A DNA stretch of 64,000 bases from Peptoniphilus_A olsenii. GTDB taxonomy: Bacteria > Bacillota > Clostridia > Tissierellales > Peptoniphilaceae. Position 1 is the first letter of the stretch. Each line of letters begins with the position of its first letter. The position numbers and the translations under genes are program-made. The stretch covers positions 62,001 to 126,000 of the forward strand of contig NZ_JBEPMA010000001.1 of the NCBI RefSeq assembly GCF_040545475.1. Reading direction: 5' to 3'. Positions 34,062 to 42,336 of the stretch are shown one piece after another. The notes beneath the pieces were generated by a model. The model saw only the letters and a list, made by a program, of their open reading frames with translations, had not been told where the DNA came from and did not search any database.

Positions 34062-34765
34062 GATTACAAAAATTTATGGCACATGCTGGAGCTGCTTCTC
34101 GTAGAAAGTCTGAAGAATTAATATTAGCGGGTAGAGTAAAAGTGAATGATAAAATTATAAAAGAATTAGGTACTAAGGTTAATCCTAAAACAGACAGGGT
34201 TTATCTGGATGGTAAAAGATTAAAATTAGAAGATACATTTGTTTATATTATGCTAAATAAGCCTATTGGAGTTGTAACAACAGCAAATGATGAAAAGGGC
34301 AGAAAAACAGTTGTAGATTTAGTTCCTGATGATTATAGAGTATATCCAGTTGGAAGACTTGATATAGATACAACTGGTTTGGTTTTAATGACAAATGATG
34401 GAGAACTTGCAAATATTTTAATGCATCCTAAAAATGAAATAAAAAAAACATATATTGCAACTCTTAAAGGCACTCCTTCAGCTACTGCATTAGATAAGCT
34501 TAGAATCGGACTAAATATTAGAGATTTAAAAACTTCTCCGGCGGAAGTTAAAATACTAAAAAGTTATAAAGAAGATTCAATAGTAGAAATAACTATACAT
34601 GAGGGACAAAATCATCAAGTTAAACGAATGTTTGATTATGTAGGTTTTCCAGTAAAAAAATTAAAAAGAATATCTTTAGGAAATTTGGAATTAGGTAATT
34701 TACTAATAGGTCATTATAGATATCTTACTGAAGAAGAAATAAACTATCTTAAAGAGCTAAAATGA
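34058..34765 (+). CDS. rluB: RluB-type 23S rRNA pseudouridine synthase
   Basis: This 235-residue RsuA/RluB-family enzyme has an N-terminal S4 domain (RLQKFMAHAGAASRRKSEELILAGRVKVN) and the catalytic block YPVGRLDIDTTGLVLMTNDGELAN with the nucleophilic Asp, then EGQNHQVKRMFDYVG. The RluB group makes a pseudouridine near the peptidyl transferase centre. The position right after scpAB is the conserved Firmicute order. It overlaps its neighbours by 4 bases each. Confidence 0.92.
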   Translation: MRLQKFMAHAGAASRRKSEELILAGRVKVNDKIIKELGTKVNPKTDRVYLDGKRLKLEDTFVYIMLNKPIGVVTTANDEKGRKTVVDLVPDDYRVYPVGRLDIDTTGLVLMTNDGELANILMHPKNEIKKTYIATLKGTPSATALDKLRIGLNIRDLKTSPAEVKILKSYKEDSIVEITIHEGQNHQVKRMFDYVGFPVKKLKRISLGNLELGNLLIGHYRYLTEEEINYLKELK

Positions 34766-35316
34766 TTGTTAAAGAGAGATACTATGAGATAGTAGATGAA
34801 ATCCTTTCAAATAATTTTGATGGTAAAATAGCAATTGATGCTACAATGGGAAATGGACATGATACTTTAAAATTATTAAATACTGTTGGCAAAAATGGTT
34901 TTGTATATAGTTTTGATATTCAGAAAGAAGCAATATTTAAAACTGAAAAATTAATCAATGGTGAATTTGATAATTACAAACTTTTATTAAGAAATCACAC
35001 AGAAATTGATCAAATAGCAAATTGTGATTTAGTGATTTATAATTTAGGTTATTTGCCTGGAAAAACTAAAGATATTACCACTATTGCAAACACAACAATA
35101 ATATCTTTAAATAAAGCAATTAGTATTTTAAATAAGAATGGAATAATAATTATAGTCTCTTATGTTGGTCATAAAAACTCTCATCAGGAAAGAGAAGCTG
35201 TAGAAGCTTTTTTAAAAAATTTAGACCAGAGGCTATTTAAAGTCGAAAAACGAGAATTTTTTAATCAAATTAACAACCCTCCCGTTGTGTATTTAATAGA
35301 AAAGAAGGATTTATAA
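34762..35316 (+). CDS. mnmM: SAM-dependent methyltransferase, MnmM/YtqB-like
   Basis: This 184-residue Rossmann methyltransferase has the SAM loop AIDATMGNGHDTLKLL, LVIYNLGYLPG and SYVGHKNSHQEREAVEAFL, with RLFKVEKREFFNQINNPPVVYLIEK at the end. This is the PF06962-type family. A Bacillus member (YtqB) is reported to methylate the wobble uridine in mnm5(s2)U synthesis, so a tRNA target is likely by homology. It overlaps the flanking genes by 4 and 1 bases. Confidence 0.85.
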   Translation: MIVKERYYEIVDEILSNNFDGKIAIDATMGNGHDTLKLLNTVGKNGFVYSFDIQKEAIFKTEKLINGEFDNYKLLLRNHTEIDQIANCDLVIYNLGYLPGKTKDITTIANTTIISLNKAISILNKNGIIIIVSYVGHKNSHQEREAVEAFLKNLDQRLFKVEKREFFNQINNPPVVYLIEKKDL

Positions 35317-36506
35317 TGAAAATAGCAATTATAGGTGCAGGCCCTAGTGGTATGATGTGTGCATTATCTGCTTCTAAAAATTATCAAATAGATTTATATG
35401 AAAAAAATGAAAAAGTTGGAAAAAAATTATTTATAACTGGTAAAGGAAGATGTAATCTAACTAATTATTCAGATGAAGAAGATTTTCTGGATAATATCGT
35501 TACAAATAAGAATTTTATGTACTCATCAATTTATACTTTGTCTCCGATTAGAACTAAGGAACTATTTGAAAGTTATAGTCTAGAGCTAAAAGTCGAAAGG
35601 GGTAATAGAGTTTTCCCTAAAAGCGATAAATCTTCAGATGTTATAAAAACTTATGAAAAAAAATTAAGAGAACATGGAGTCAATATACTACTAAATACAA
35701 AAGTAAATTCAATATGTAAAAATAATAATACATTCATTATAAATAATAAGTTTAAATATGATAAAGTTGTTATTGCTACTGGGGGGAAGTCTTATCCACT
35801 AACTGGTTCTACTGGTGATGGGTATATTTTTGGTAAAAGATTTGGCCACACTATTACTCCTTTAAAACCAGCTTTAACTGGATTAATTCTAAAAAATAAT
35901 TTTGATTTAGCTGGATTAACACTTAAAAATATCAATTTAAGTGCATTTATTAATAATAAATTAATTGTAGAAGAATTTGGAGAAATGTTATTTACTCACA
36001 GAGGTATTAGTGGACCAGTTGTTCTTTCTATAAGCAGTAAAATCAATAAGTTTGATGATTTTGAGTTATATTTAGATTTAAAACCAGCATTAAGTAAGGA
36101 TAAATTAGACAATAGAATGTTAAGAGATTTTGAGAAATTTATCAATAAGAACATAACCAATGCTTTAGTTAAACTTCTTCCAAAAGATTTAATAAAATAT
36201 ATTTTATTACAAGCTAATATTGATTCAGAGAAAAAAGTTAATCAAATTACAAAAAAAGAAAGATTAATGTTGGTTAAAAGCATAAAAGAATTTAAACTTG
36301 ATTTTTCGAATTTTGAATCAATAGATAGAGCAATAGTCACAAGTGGAGGAATTAATGTGAAAGAGATTGATCCTTCAACTTTCGAATCTAAGTTAATAAA
36401 AAATTTGTATTTTATAGGAGAAGTGATAGATATTGATGCATTAACCGGAGGATATAATATTCAAATTGCAAATTCTACTGGATATTCCTGTGGTATAAAT
36501 CTTTGA
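35316..36506 (+). CDS. YhiN/HI0933-family flavoprotein
   Basis: This is a 396-residue NAD(P)/FAD-dependent oxidoreductase of the HI0933/YhiN family with unknown substrate. The N-terminal IAIIGAGPSGMMCALSA dinucleotide motif, FITGKGRCNLTN, TGGKSYPLTGSTGDGY, LFTHRGISGPVVL, and the C-terminal VTSGGINVKEIDPSTFESK plus IDALTGGYNIQIANSTG are all family blocks. It ends the long run from Gls24. A second, unrelated flavoprotein lies at 4993. Confidence 0.9.
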   Translation: MKIAIIGAGPSGMMCALSASKNYQIDLYEKNEKVGKKLFITGKGRCNLTNYSDEEDFLDNIVTNKNFMYSSIYTLSPIRTKELFESYSLELKVERGNRVFPKSDKSSDVIKTYEKKLREHGVNILLNTKVNSICKNNNTFIINNKFKYDKVVIATGGKSYPLTGSTGDGYIFGKRFGHTITPLKPALTGLILKNNFDLAGLTLKNINLSAFINNKLIVEEFGEMLFTHRGISGPVVLSISSKINKFDDFELYLDLKPALSKDKLDNRMLRDFEKFINKNITNALVKLLPKDLIKYILLQANIDSEKKVNQITKKERLMLVKSIKEFKLDFSNFESIDRAIVTSGGINVKEIDPSTFESKLIKNLYFIGEVIDIDALTGGYNIQIANSTGYSCGINL

Positions 36507-36540
36507 TTTTTTTATTATTTAGTTTATGTTGATAAATGTT

Positions 36541-36549
36541 TGTTATAAT
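36541..36549 (+). promoter_or_regulatory. Extended -10 promoter upstream of cmk
   Basis: TGtTATAAT without a recognisable -35 box at the right distance. The expected start (about 36556) is just before the hairpin at 36558. It would serve cmk, plsC and ispH-rpsA. Confidence 0.55.
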
Positions 36550-36557
36550 ATTATACT

Positions 36558-36583
36558 AATCACTAATTAATAGTGATTTTTTT
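36558..36583 (+). terminator. Terminator-like hairpin between the promoter and cmk
   Basis: An 8-bp stem AATCACTA/TAGTGATT with loop ATTAA is followed by a T run (36577-36583). It lies downstream of the TGtTATAAT box and 13 bases upstream of the cmk ATG. It either ends readthrough from the YhiN-like gene or acts as a leader hairpin or attenuator for cmk. The stem has only two G-C pairs, so termination may be partial. Confidence 0.6.
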
Positions 36584-36596
36584 GTGGAGGTAATTA

Positions 36597-37223
36597 ATGA
36601 AAATTGCAATTGATGGACCAGCTGGATCTGGCAAAAGTACCATAGCAAAAGAAATCGCCAGGAGATTAAATATAATCTATGTAGATACTGGCGCTATGTA
36701 TCGTGCATTGACACTTAAATTATTAAATGAAAACGAAATAGATTATGAAAAAATTTTAGCAGATACAAAAATTGAATTTAAACAAGGTCTTATTTTTTTA
36801 GACGGAAAAGATGTTTCACAGAAAATTAGAACAAATTCCATATCTAATAAGACTTCTGAATTATCTAAGAATCCGTTAATACGTGATTTTTTGGTTAAAT
36901 TACAACAAAAAATCTCTGAAACACACTCTGTTGTTATGGAAGGAAGAGATATTGGCTCCGTTGTGCTACCAGATGCAAATTATAAATTTTTCTTAACTGC
37001 AAAACCCGAAGAAAGAGCTAGAAGAAGATATTTACAACAAAAAGAAAAAGGTTATGAGGTTTCTTATGATGATATTTTAAATGACATTAAAGAAAGAGAT
37101 TTTAATGACTCAAATAGAAAAATTTCTCCTTTAACTAAAACTGATGATGCACAGCTAATAGACAGCACGAATTTAAATTATGAAGAAACAATTGAAAAGA
37201 TTTTATCTTATATAAACAGGTGA
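36597..37223 (+). CDS. cmk: Cytidylate kinase
   Basis: Cmk (208 residues) phosphorylates CMP and dCMP. The P-loop is IDGPAGSGKSTIAKEIARRLN, followed by YVDTGAMYRALTL, VMEGRDIGSVVLPDA and the lid RARRRYLQQKEKG. GTGGAGGT precedes the ATG. It opens the conserved clostridial set cmk-plsC-ispH-rpsA. Confidence 0.96.
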   Translation: MKIAIDGPAGSGKSTIAKEIARRLNIIYVDTGAMYRALTLKLLNENEIDYEKILADTKIEFKQGLIFLDGKDVSQKIRTNSISNKTSELSKNPLIRDFLVKLQQKISETHSVVMEGRDIGSVVLPDANYKFFLTAKPEERARRRYLQQKEKGYEVSYDDILNDIKERDFNDSNRKISPLTKTDDAQLIDSTNLNYEETIEKILSYINR

Positions 37224-37226
37224 AAT

Positions 37227-37817
37227 ATGTTGTATAGATTTTTAAAATTTTTATTTGCTATTATATTTAAAATATTTTATCGTATTGAGTTATACAACAA
37301 AGATAATATACCTAATCACAATAAAAATTTAATTATATGTGGTAATCATAGTAGTAATTTAGATCCAATTATTTTGACAGTATATTTCGATAGACCAATA
37401 TATTGGATGGGAAAAAAAGAACTTTTTGAAAATAAGATTTTAGGCAAAATTCTTCAACAACTTGGTGTATTCCCAGTAGATAGAAATCATAATGACTTAA
37501 GAGCTATAAAAACTTCATTAAAAATTTTAAAAGACAATAAAGTTCTAGGAATTTTTCCAGAAGGTACAAGGGTCAAAGAAATTAACTACGATGAAATAAA
37601 GGCAGGAATAGCACTTATAGCTCAGAAAACAAACTCTGAGATTTTACCGGTATATATAGACAGTGATTTTAAATTATTTAAAAAAATAAAAATTTATTAT
37701 AGAAAACCAATAAAAATAGATAAAGAAAAAAAATATAATAATACTGAACTTATGCAAATTTCACAAGATATAATGAGAACAATTTATGGTGAAGAAATAA
37801 AATGGAAATTATACTAG
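37227..37817 (+). CDS. plsC: 1-acyl-sn-glycerol-3-phosphate acyltransferase
   Basis: PlsC (196 residues) acylates lysophosphatidic acid to phosphatidic acid, the substrate of CdsA (also in this window). Motif I is NHSSNLDPI (His and Asp catalytic), followed by the acceptor-binding block VFPVDRNHNDLRAIK and motif III FPEGTR. One N-terminal hydrophobic segment is likely membrane-associated. CAGGTGA supports the start. It overlaps ispH-rpsA by 16 bases. Confidence 0.94.
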   Translation: MLYRFLKFLFAIIFKIFYRIELYNKDNIPNHNKNLIICGNHSSNLDPIILTVYFDRPIYWMGKKELFENKILGKILQQLGVFPVDRNHNDLRAIKTSLKILKDNKVLGIFPEGTRVKEINYDEIKAGIALIAQKTNSEILPVYIDSDFKLFKKIKIYYRKPIKIDKEKKYNNTELMQISQDIMRTIYGEEIKWKLY

Positions 37818-39907
37818 CTCAACACCTTGGTTTTTGTGGCGGAGTTAAAAGAGCATATAAAATGGCTTTACAAAATGCAGATGATAGAACATATTCATTT
37901 GGAGATTTAGTTCATAATGAACAAGTAATAAAAGAGCTTGAAAACTTAGGTGTGAAAAAATTAGAAAATTTAGATATAAATAATTCAAAAATTATTATAA
38001 GGAGTCATGGAGTTCACAAAAAATTACTTCAAAAATTTGAAGCTAATAATAATGAAATTATCAATTGTGTATGTCCAAAAGTAGAAAAAGTATATAATAT
38101 AGTGGAAAATTTTTATAAAAAAGGGTATAATGTAGTAATTGTTGGTAATAGTGAACATCCAGAAGTTATTGGTATTAATTCTTATTGTGAGGATACTGCT
38201 ACAATTATAGATAGTGATAAAAACATAATTATACCAGATGGCGACTTAATTGTAGTTAGCCAAACAACAAATAGACTAGAATTTTTTGAAAATATTGTAA
38301 AAAAAATAAAAAACATTTCAAAAAATGAAGTTTTAGTTTATAATACTATATGTAGTGCTACCTCTTTGAGACAAGATAGTGTAAAAAAGCTTTCTAAAGA
38401 GGTTGATGCCGTAGTTGTATTGGGCGGCAAAAATAGTTCCAATACTAAGAAGCTTGCTCAGGTAGCAAGTAATAATTGTGAAAATGTATTTTTAATTCAA
38501 TCAATTAAAGATATTGATATAAATATATTTAAAAAATTTAATAAAATAGGTATTACCGCCGGAGCATCCACACCGGATAAGGTAATCAAGGAGGCTGTTT
38601 GTAGTATGGAAAATTTTGACAAAGGTGAGATGATGGAGGCCATTGATAATTCTTTTAAAAGAATTAGAAAAGGCGAAGTAGTAACTGGAGAGGTTCTTTA
38701 TATAACTGATTCAGAGGTTATGGTGAATCTTGGATATAGATCTGATGGCATCATTTCAAGAGAAGAACTTGTAGGAGGACCTGATGTTAATCCTCAAGAT
38801 CTTTATGAACAAGGACAAGAAATTGAAGTTTATGTCCTAAGAATGGATGATGGTGACGGAAATGTTGTGCTTTCTACTAAGAGAGTTGCAGACATGAAAG
38901 TCTGGGATGAAGTAGAAGAATTATATAATAACGGAGAAAAGATTGATGTCACAGTTAAAGCTAATGTAAAAGGCGGTCTAACTGCTGATTATAATGGTTT
39001 AAACGCATTTATTCCTGCATCTCATGTATCAACTAGATTCCAAAAAGATTTAAGTAAATTCGTTGGTGAAGAATTTACAACTGAAATCATTGATTTTGAT
39101 AAAAGAAAAAAAAGAATTGTTCTTTCTAGAAAAAATGTAATAGCAGAAGAGCAAGACAAAAAAAGACAAGAAGTATATGCAAATCTTCATGAAGGGGATA
39201 TAATCGAAGGTACAGTACAAAGAATAACAAATTTTGGTGCTTTTGTAGACGTAGGAGGAGTAGATGGACTAATTCATATTTCTGAACTTTCATGGAATAG
39301 AGTTAAACACCCTTCTGATGTTGTTTCTCCTGGAGATGTTGTTAAAGTTCAAGTTCTTAATGTAGATGAAGAAAAAAATAGAATCGCTTTAGGACTAAAA
39401 CAATTGACAGAAAAACCTTGGGACATTTTCAAAAACAATGTTTCTGTGGGCGATGTAGTTAAAGGAAAAGTTGTAAACCTACTTGACTTTGGCGCTTTTA
39501 TTAGACTTGAAGAAGGCGTCGATGGTTTACTTCATGTTTCTCAAATTTCTAGAGAACATGTGGAAAAACCAGCAGATAAACTATCATTAGGAGAAGAAGT
39601 AACTGTAAAAGTAACAGATATTGACGAAGAAAATCAAAAAATTTCTCTTTCAATGAAAGCTTTAACAGAACCAGAACCAAAAAAAGAATCTGCTCCTAAG
39701 GAAAGAAAACCAAAAAGAGAAAAGAAAGCTCCTAGAAGAGAGGTTAAAAAAGAAGAACCTAAATCTGATGAATTTAACATGACAATTGGAGAAATGCTTG
39801 GTTTAAATCTTTCTGATTCAACATTAGATGAAGATTTAATGATTGATGAAGTAGATACTTCAGATGATACTGAAACAAAAGAAAATGAAGATAATTCTGA
39901 AGAATAA
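37802..39907 (+). CDS. ispH-rpsA: Bifunctional HMBPP reductase (IspH) / ribosomal protein S1
   Basis: This 701-residue fusion begins with complete IspH (about 1-275), the 4Fe-4S enzyme making IPP and DMAPP. The cluster cysteines are Cys12 (GFCGGV), Cys91 (VCPKV) and Cys184 (TICSATS), with His38, His69, His119 and TAGASTPDKVI in place. From about residue 290 four S1 RNA-binding domains follow (about 290-360, 375-445, 458-530, 545-615), the third and fourth being the most canonical (GAFVDVGGVDGLIHISELSW; GAFIRLEEGVDGLLHVSQIS). A Lys/Pro/Glu-rich segment and an acidic tail end it. The reading frame is continuous, as in many clostridia, so this is a real fusion and not an assembly artefact. Confidence 0.95.
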   Translation: MEIILAQHLGFCGGVKRAYKMALQNADDRTYSFGDLVHNEQVIKELENLGVKKLENLDINNSKIIIRSHGVHKKLLQKFEANNNEIINCVCPKVEKVYNIVENFYKKGYNVVIVGNSEHPEVIGINSYCEDTATIIDSDKNIIIPDGDLIVVSQTTNRLEFFENIVKKIKNISKNEVLVYNTICSATSLRQDSVKKLSKEVDAVVVLGGKNSSNTKKLAQVASNNCENVFLIQSIKDIDINIFKKFNKIGITAGASTPDKVIKEAVCSMENFDKGEMMEAIDNSFKRIRKGEVVTGEVLYITDSEVMVNLGYRSDGIISREELVGGPDVNPQDLYEQGQEIEVYVLRMDDGDGNVVLSTKRVADMKVWDEVEELYNNGEKIDVTVKANVKGGLTADYNGLNAFIPASHVSTRFQKDLSKFVGEEFTTEIIDFDKRKKRIVLSRKNVIAEEQDKKRQEVYANLHEGDIIEGTVQRITNFGAFVDVGGVDGLIHISELSWNRVKHPSDVVSPGDVVKVQVLNVDEEKNRIALGLKQLTEKPWDIFKNNVSVGDVVKGKVVNLLDFGAFIRLEEGVDGLLHVSQISREHVEKPADKLSLGEEVTVKVTDIDEENQKISLSMKALTEPEPKKESAPKERKPKREKKAPRREVKKEEPKSDEFNMTIGEMLGLNLSDSTLDEDLMIDEVDTSDDTETKENEDNSEE

Positions 39908-39920
39908 TAATTAAAATTAG

Positions 39921-39948
39921 GGATCCATATTATTTGGATCCTTTTTTT
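39921..39948 (+). terminator. Intrinsic terminator after ispH-rpsA
   Basis: A 7-bp perfect stem GGATCCA/TGGATCC with loop TATTATT is followed by seven T. Confidence 0.92.
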
Positions 39949-40003
39949 ATACAAAAAATATATAAATATCAATTTTTATGATATCATGTTCTTAGGTGAT
40001 GAT

Positions 40004-40564
40004 ATGTTTTTAGAAACTTTAATTCTTGCAACTATTATTATTTTCTTTTTAAAAAACAAAGATACTAAAAATTTATTGTACTTCAAGTTTAATAATTTGT
40101 ATTTAGTTATTATTGGTATTATAATTTTAATATTAATTAATATATTCAGCTCCTTTTATGTTAAAAACATCAGTGAATTTATAATTAATAAATATTTTTT
40201 ATTTCATATTATCTCATTGGTTTTAATTAGTATTGGACTTATTAGTAACTATAAAAATATTGGTTTTTTAATTGTAGGCTTTGGGATATTTTTAAACATG
40301 ATTCCAATAATCTTTAACAAAAAAATGCCTGTTAGTTTAGATGCATTGCTAAAAATCAATAATAATAAAATAATTAAGATAATTACTGAAAATCAAAGTT
40401 TAAGTCATGGCGTATTTGATAAACCTAAATTCTATTTTTTATCAGACATAATTCCACTAATTAAACCTTGGGGTAATTCAGTTGTCATAAGCTTTGGCGA
40501 TATATTAATATGCATTGGTCTAATAATTTCTTTAATTTATATTGTTAAGTCAGGAAGTGAATAG
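40004..40564 (+). CDS. DUF5317 family membrane protein
   Basis: This 186-residue protein has about five hydrophobic helices. A loop with KKMPVSLDAL and a C-terminal part with HGVFDKPKFYFLSDIIPL then SFGDILICIGLIISL match the DUF5317 family, whose function is unknown. ATG 40004 is preferred because AGGTGA (39994-39999) is 4 bases upstream; an ATG at 39986 has no ribosome binding site and may be upstream of the transcript start. It is linked to cdaA, which starts immediately after its TAG stop. Confidence 0.82.
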   Translation: MFLETLILATIIIFFLKNKDTKNLLYFKFNNLYLVIIGIIILILINIFSSFYVKNISEFIINKYFLFHIISLVLISIGLISNYKNIGFLIVGFGIFLNMIPIIFNKKMPVSLDALLKINNNKIIKIITENQSLSHGVFDKPKFYFLSDIIPLIKPWGNSVVISFGDILICIGLIISLIYIVKSGSE

Positions 40565-41395
40565 ATGGATAAAATAACTAATTTAATTTATATGATAAAT
40601 ATTAAAGATGTAATAGACATTTTAATAGTTGCATTTTTAATATATTTTATTTTAAAACTTATAACTAATACTAGAGCCGAACAGGTATTTAAGGGAATAT
40701 TGCTCGTATTAATTTTTATAAAAATTTCTCAAATATTCCAACTTTATACAATTAACTGGGTTTTCTCTAGATTTATAAGCGATGGTATTATTGCAATTAT
40801 AGTATTGTTTCAACCTGAACTAAGAAGGGCACTTCAATATTTAGGTTTGACTTCAAGCATAAAAAATAATTTTAATCAAAATAAAGAATATGTACCAGAA
40901 ACTGTAACAGAGATAATAACAGCTGTATCCTCTTTATCAAGACAAAAAATTGGTGCACTCATAGTTATAGAAAAAAATGTTGGACTAAGTGAAATTATAG
41001 AAACAGGAACTAAAATTGATGGAATTGTAAGTAGTGGCTTATTAATTAATATTTTTATTCCCAATACACCTTTACACGATGGTGCTGTTATAATCAAAGG
41101 ACCTAAAGTAAAAGCCGCAGCTTGCTTTTTGCCTTTATCTGACGATCAAAAAATTTCTAGAGAGTTAGGAACAAGGCATAGAGCTGGTATAGGAATAACT
41201 GAAAAGTCAGATTGTTTAAGTATTATGGTATCTGAGGAAACAGGTTCTATTTCAATAGCTGACAATGGTAGTATATCTAGATATCTTGATATTGAAACTT
41301 TAAAATCAATATTACTTGAAGTATACACTCCAACTACTAACAATAATTTAATACTTTCAAGATTGAGAGGTCAAAGTGAAGATAATGAAAATTAA
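40565..41395 (+). CDS. cdaA: Diadenylate cyclase CdaA
   Basis: CdaA (276 residues) makes the essential second messenger c-di-AMP from two ATP. Three N-terminal membrane helices (to about residue 85) precede the DAC domain. The catalytic DGA motif is in PLHDGAVIIKG and the RHR motif in GTRHRAGIGITEKSD. The following cdaR encodes its membrane regulator, the standard pair in Firmicutes; the usual third gene glmM is replaced here by guaB. Confidence 0.95.
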   Translation: MDKITNLIYMINIKDVIDILIVAFLIYFILKLITNTRAEQVFKGILLVLIFIKISQIFQLYTINWVFSRFISDGIIAIIVLFQPELRRALQYLGLTSSIKNNFNQNKEYVPETVTEIITAVSSLSRQKIGALIVIEKNVGLSEIIETGTKIDGIVSSGLLINIFIPNTPLHDGAVIIKGPKVKAAACFLPLSDDQKISRELGTRHRAGIGITEKSDCLSIMVSEETGSISIADNGSISRYLDIETLKSILLEVYTPTTNNNLILSRLRGQSEDNEN

Positions 41396-42308
41396 AAAAG
41401 ATAGAGATTTTATGTTAAAAGTGCTTTCTCTTTTGTTTGCTATAATACTTTGGTCTTATGTGAGAAGTGACGGGAATATAATAATTACTAGAAATTTTAA
41501 AAATATTGATGTGACTTTTGAGGGCCAAGAAGAACTTAAAAATAATAACCTAACTATAATTTCTCCTAAGGAATTTTCTGTAGATGTGGAGTTAAAAGGC
41601 TATAATAGTTATATGAGAACTGCTTCTAGAGATGGAATTTCGGCTAAAGTTATTTTAAATAATTTAACTGAAGGAGATCATTCCGTTCCTATAAGTGTAT
41701 CTTATATAGATAGCGGAATAACAGTTTCAAAGGTTTCTCAAAAGACTATCCCTTTCAAAATAGATAAAATTGTTAGTGATAATTTTAATGCAAGTATTAT
41801 AATAAACAGTAATCCGTCACCAGGGTATTCTGTAGGAGATGTAGAAAATTTTGAAAATGTAAAAGTTACAGGAGCTAGCACAATTGTAAATAAAGTAGAA
41901 AAATTAGAAGTTAATGTTGATGTCAGTAAACTTACTGAAACTGCATCAGTAAATTCAAAAGTAACAGCTTATGACACAAACGGAAATATAATTGATGATT
42001 TAATAATTGAACCTTCCACTATAAAAGTTAAAGTTCCTATATTAAAAACTAAAACTTTGCCTATAGTAATTGAGTATACAAATAGTGATTCTGAAAATAT
42101 TGCAATATCCGACTTTACTATAGAACCTTCTTCTGTTACAATAAGAGGAAATTCTAATTTAGTAGATTCTTTAGATAAAATTTCAACTTATCCAATCGAT
42201 TTAGCAGATACCGAAATTGGAATTAATGAAGTGAATCTAAAATTACCAGATAAAGTTGATTTAGTAGATGGAATAGATAAAGTAAAACTTATCAGGAAGC
42301 AACAATAA
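41376..42308 (+). CDS. cdaR: CdaA regulatory protein CdaR (YbbR-domain protein)
   Basis: This 310-residue protein has an N-terminal membrane helix (about 14-30, LSLLFAIILWSYVR) and three extracellular YbbR-type beta domains (for example VDVELKGYNSYMRTASRDGISAKVILNNL and PSSVTIRGNSNLVDSLDKI). In relatives it binds and modulates CdaA. GTG 41376 follows GAGAGG at good spacing; ATG 41385 is an alternative. It overlaps cdaA by 20 bases. Confidence 0.9.
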   Translation: MKIMKIKKDRDFMLKVLSLLFAIILWSYVRSDGNIIITRNFKNIDVTFEGQEELKNNNLTIISPKEFSVDVELKGYNSYMRTASRDGISAKVILNNLTEGDHSVPISVSYIDSGITVSKVSQKTIPFKIDKIVSDNFNASIIINSNPSPGYSVGDVENFENVKVTGASTIVNKVEKLEVNVDVSKLTETASVNSKVTAYDTNGNIIDDLIIEPSTIKVKVPILKTKTLPIVIEYTNSDSENIAISDFTIEPSSVTIRGNSNLVDSLDKISTYPIDLADTEIGINEVNLKLPDKVDLVDGIDKVKLIRKQQ

Positions 42309-42336
42309 TTTATGATTTTAATTTTAAGGAGGAATT

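Noticed and set aside
36529..36549. TTGATA at 36529 as -35 partner of the cmk -10 box
   Set aside because: The spacer would be only 9 bases, too short for sigma-A recognition.
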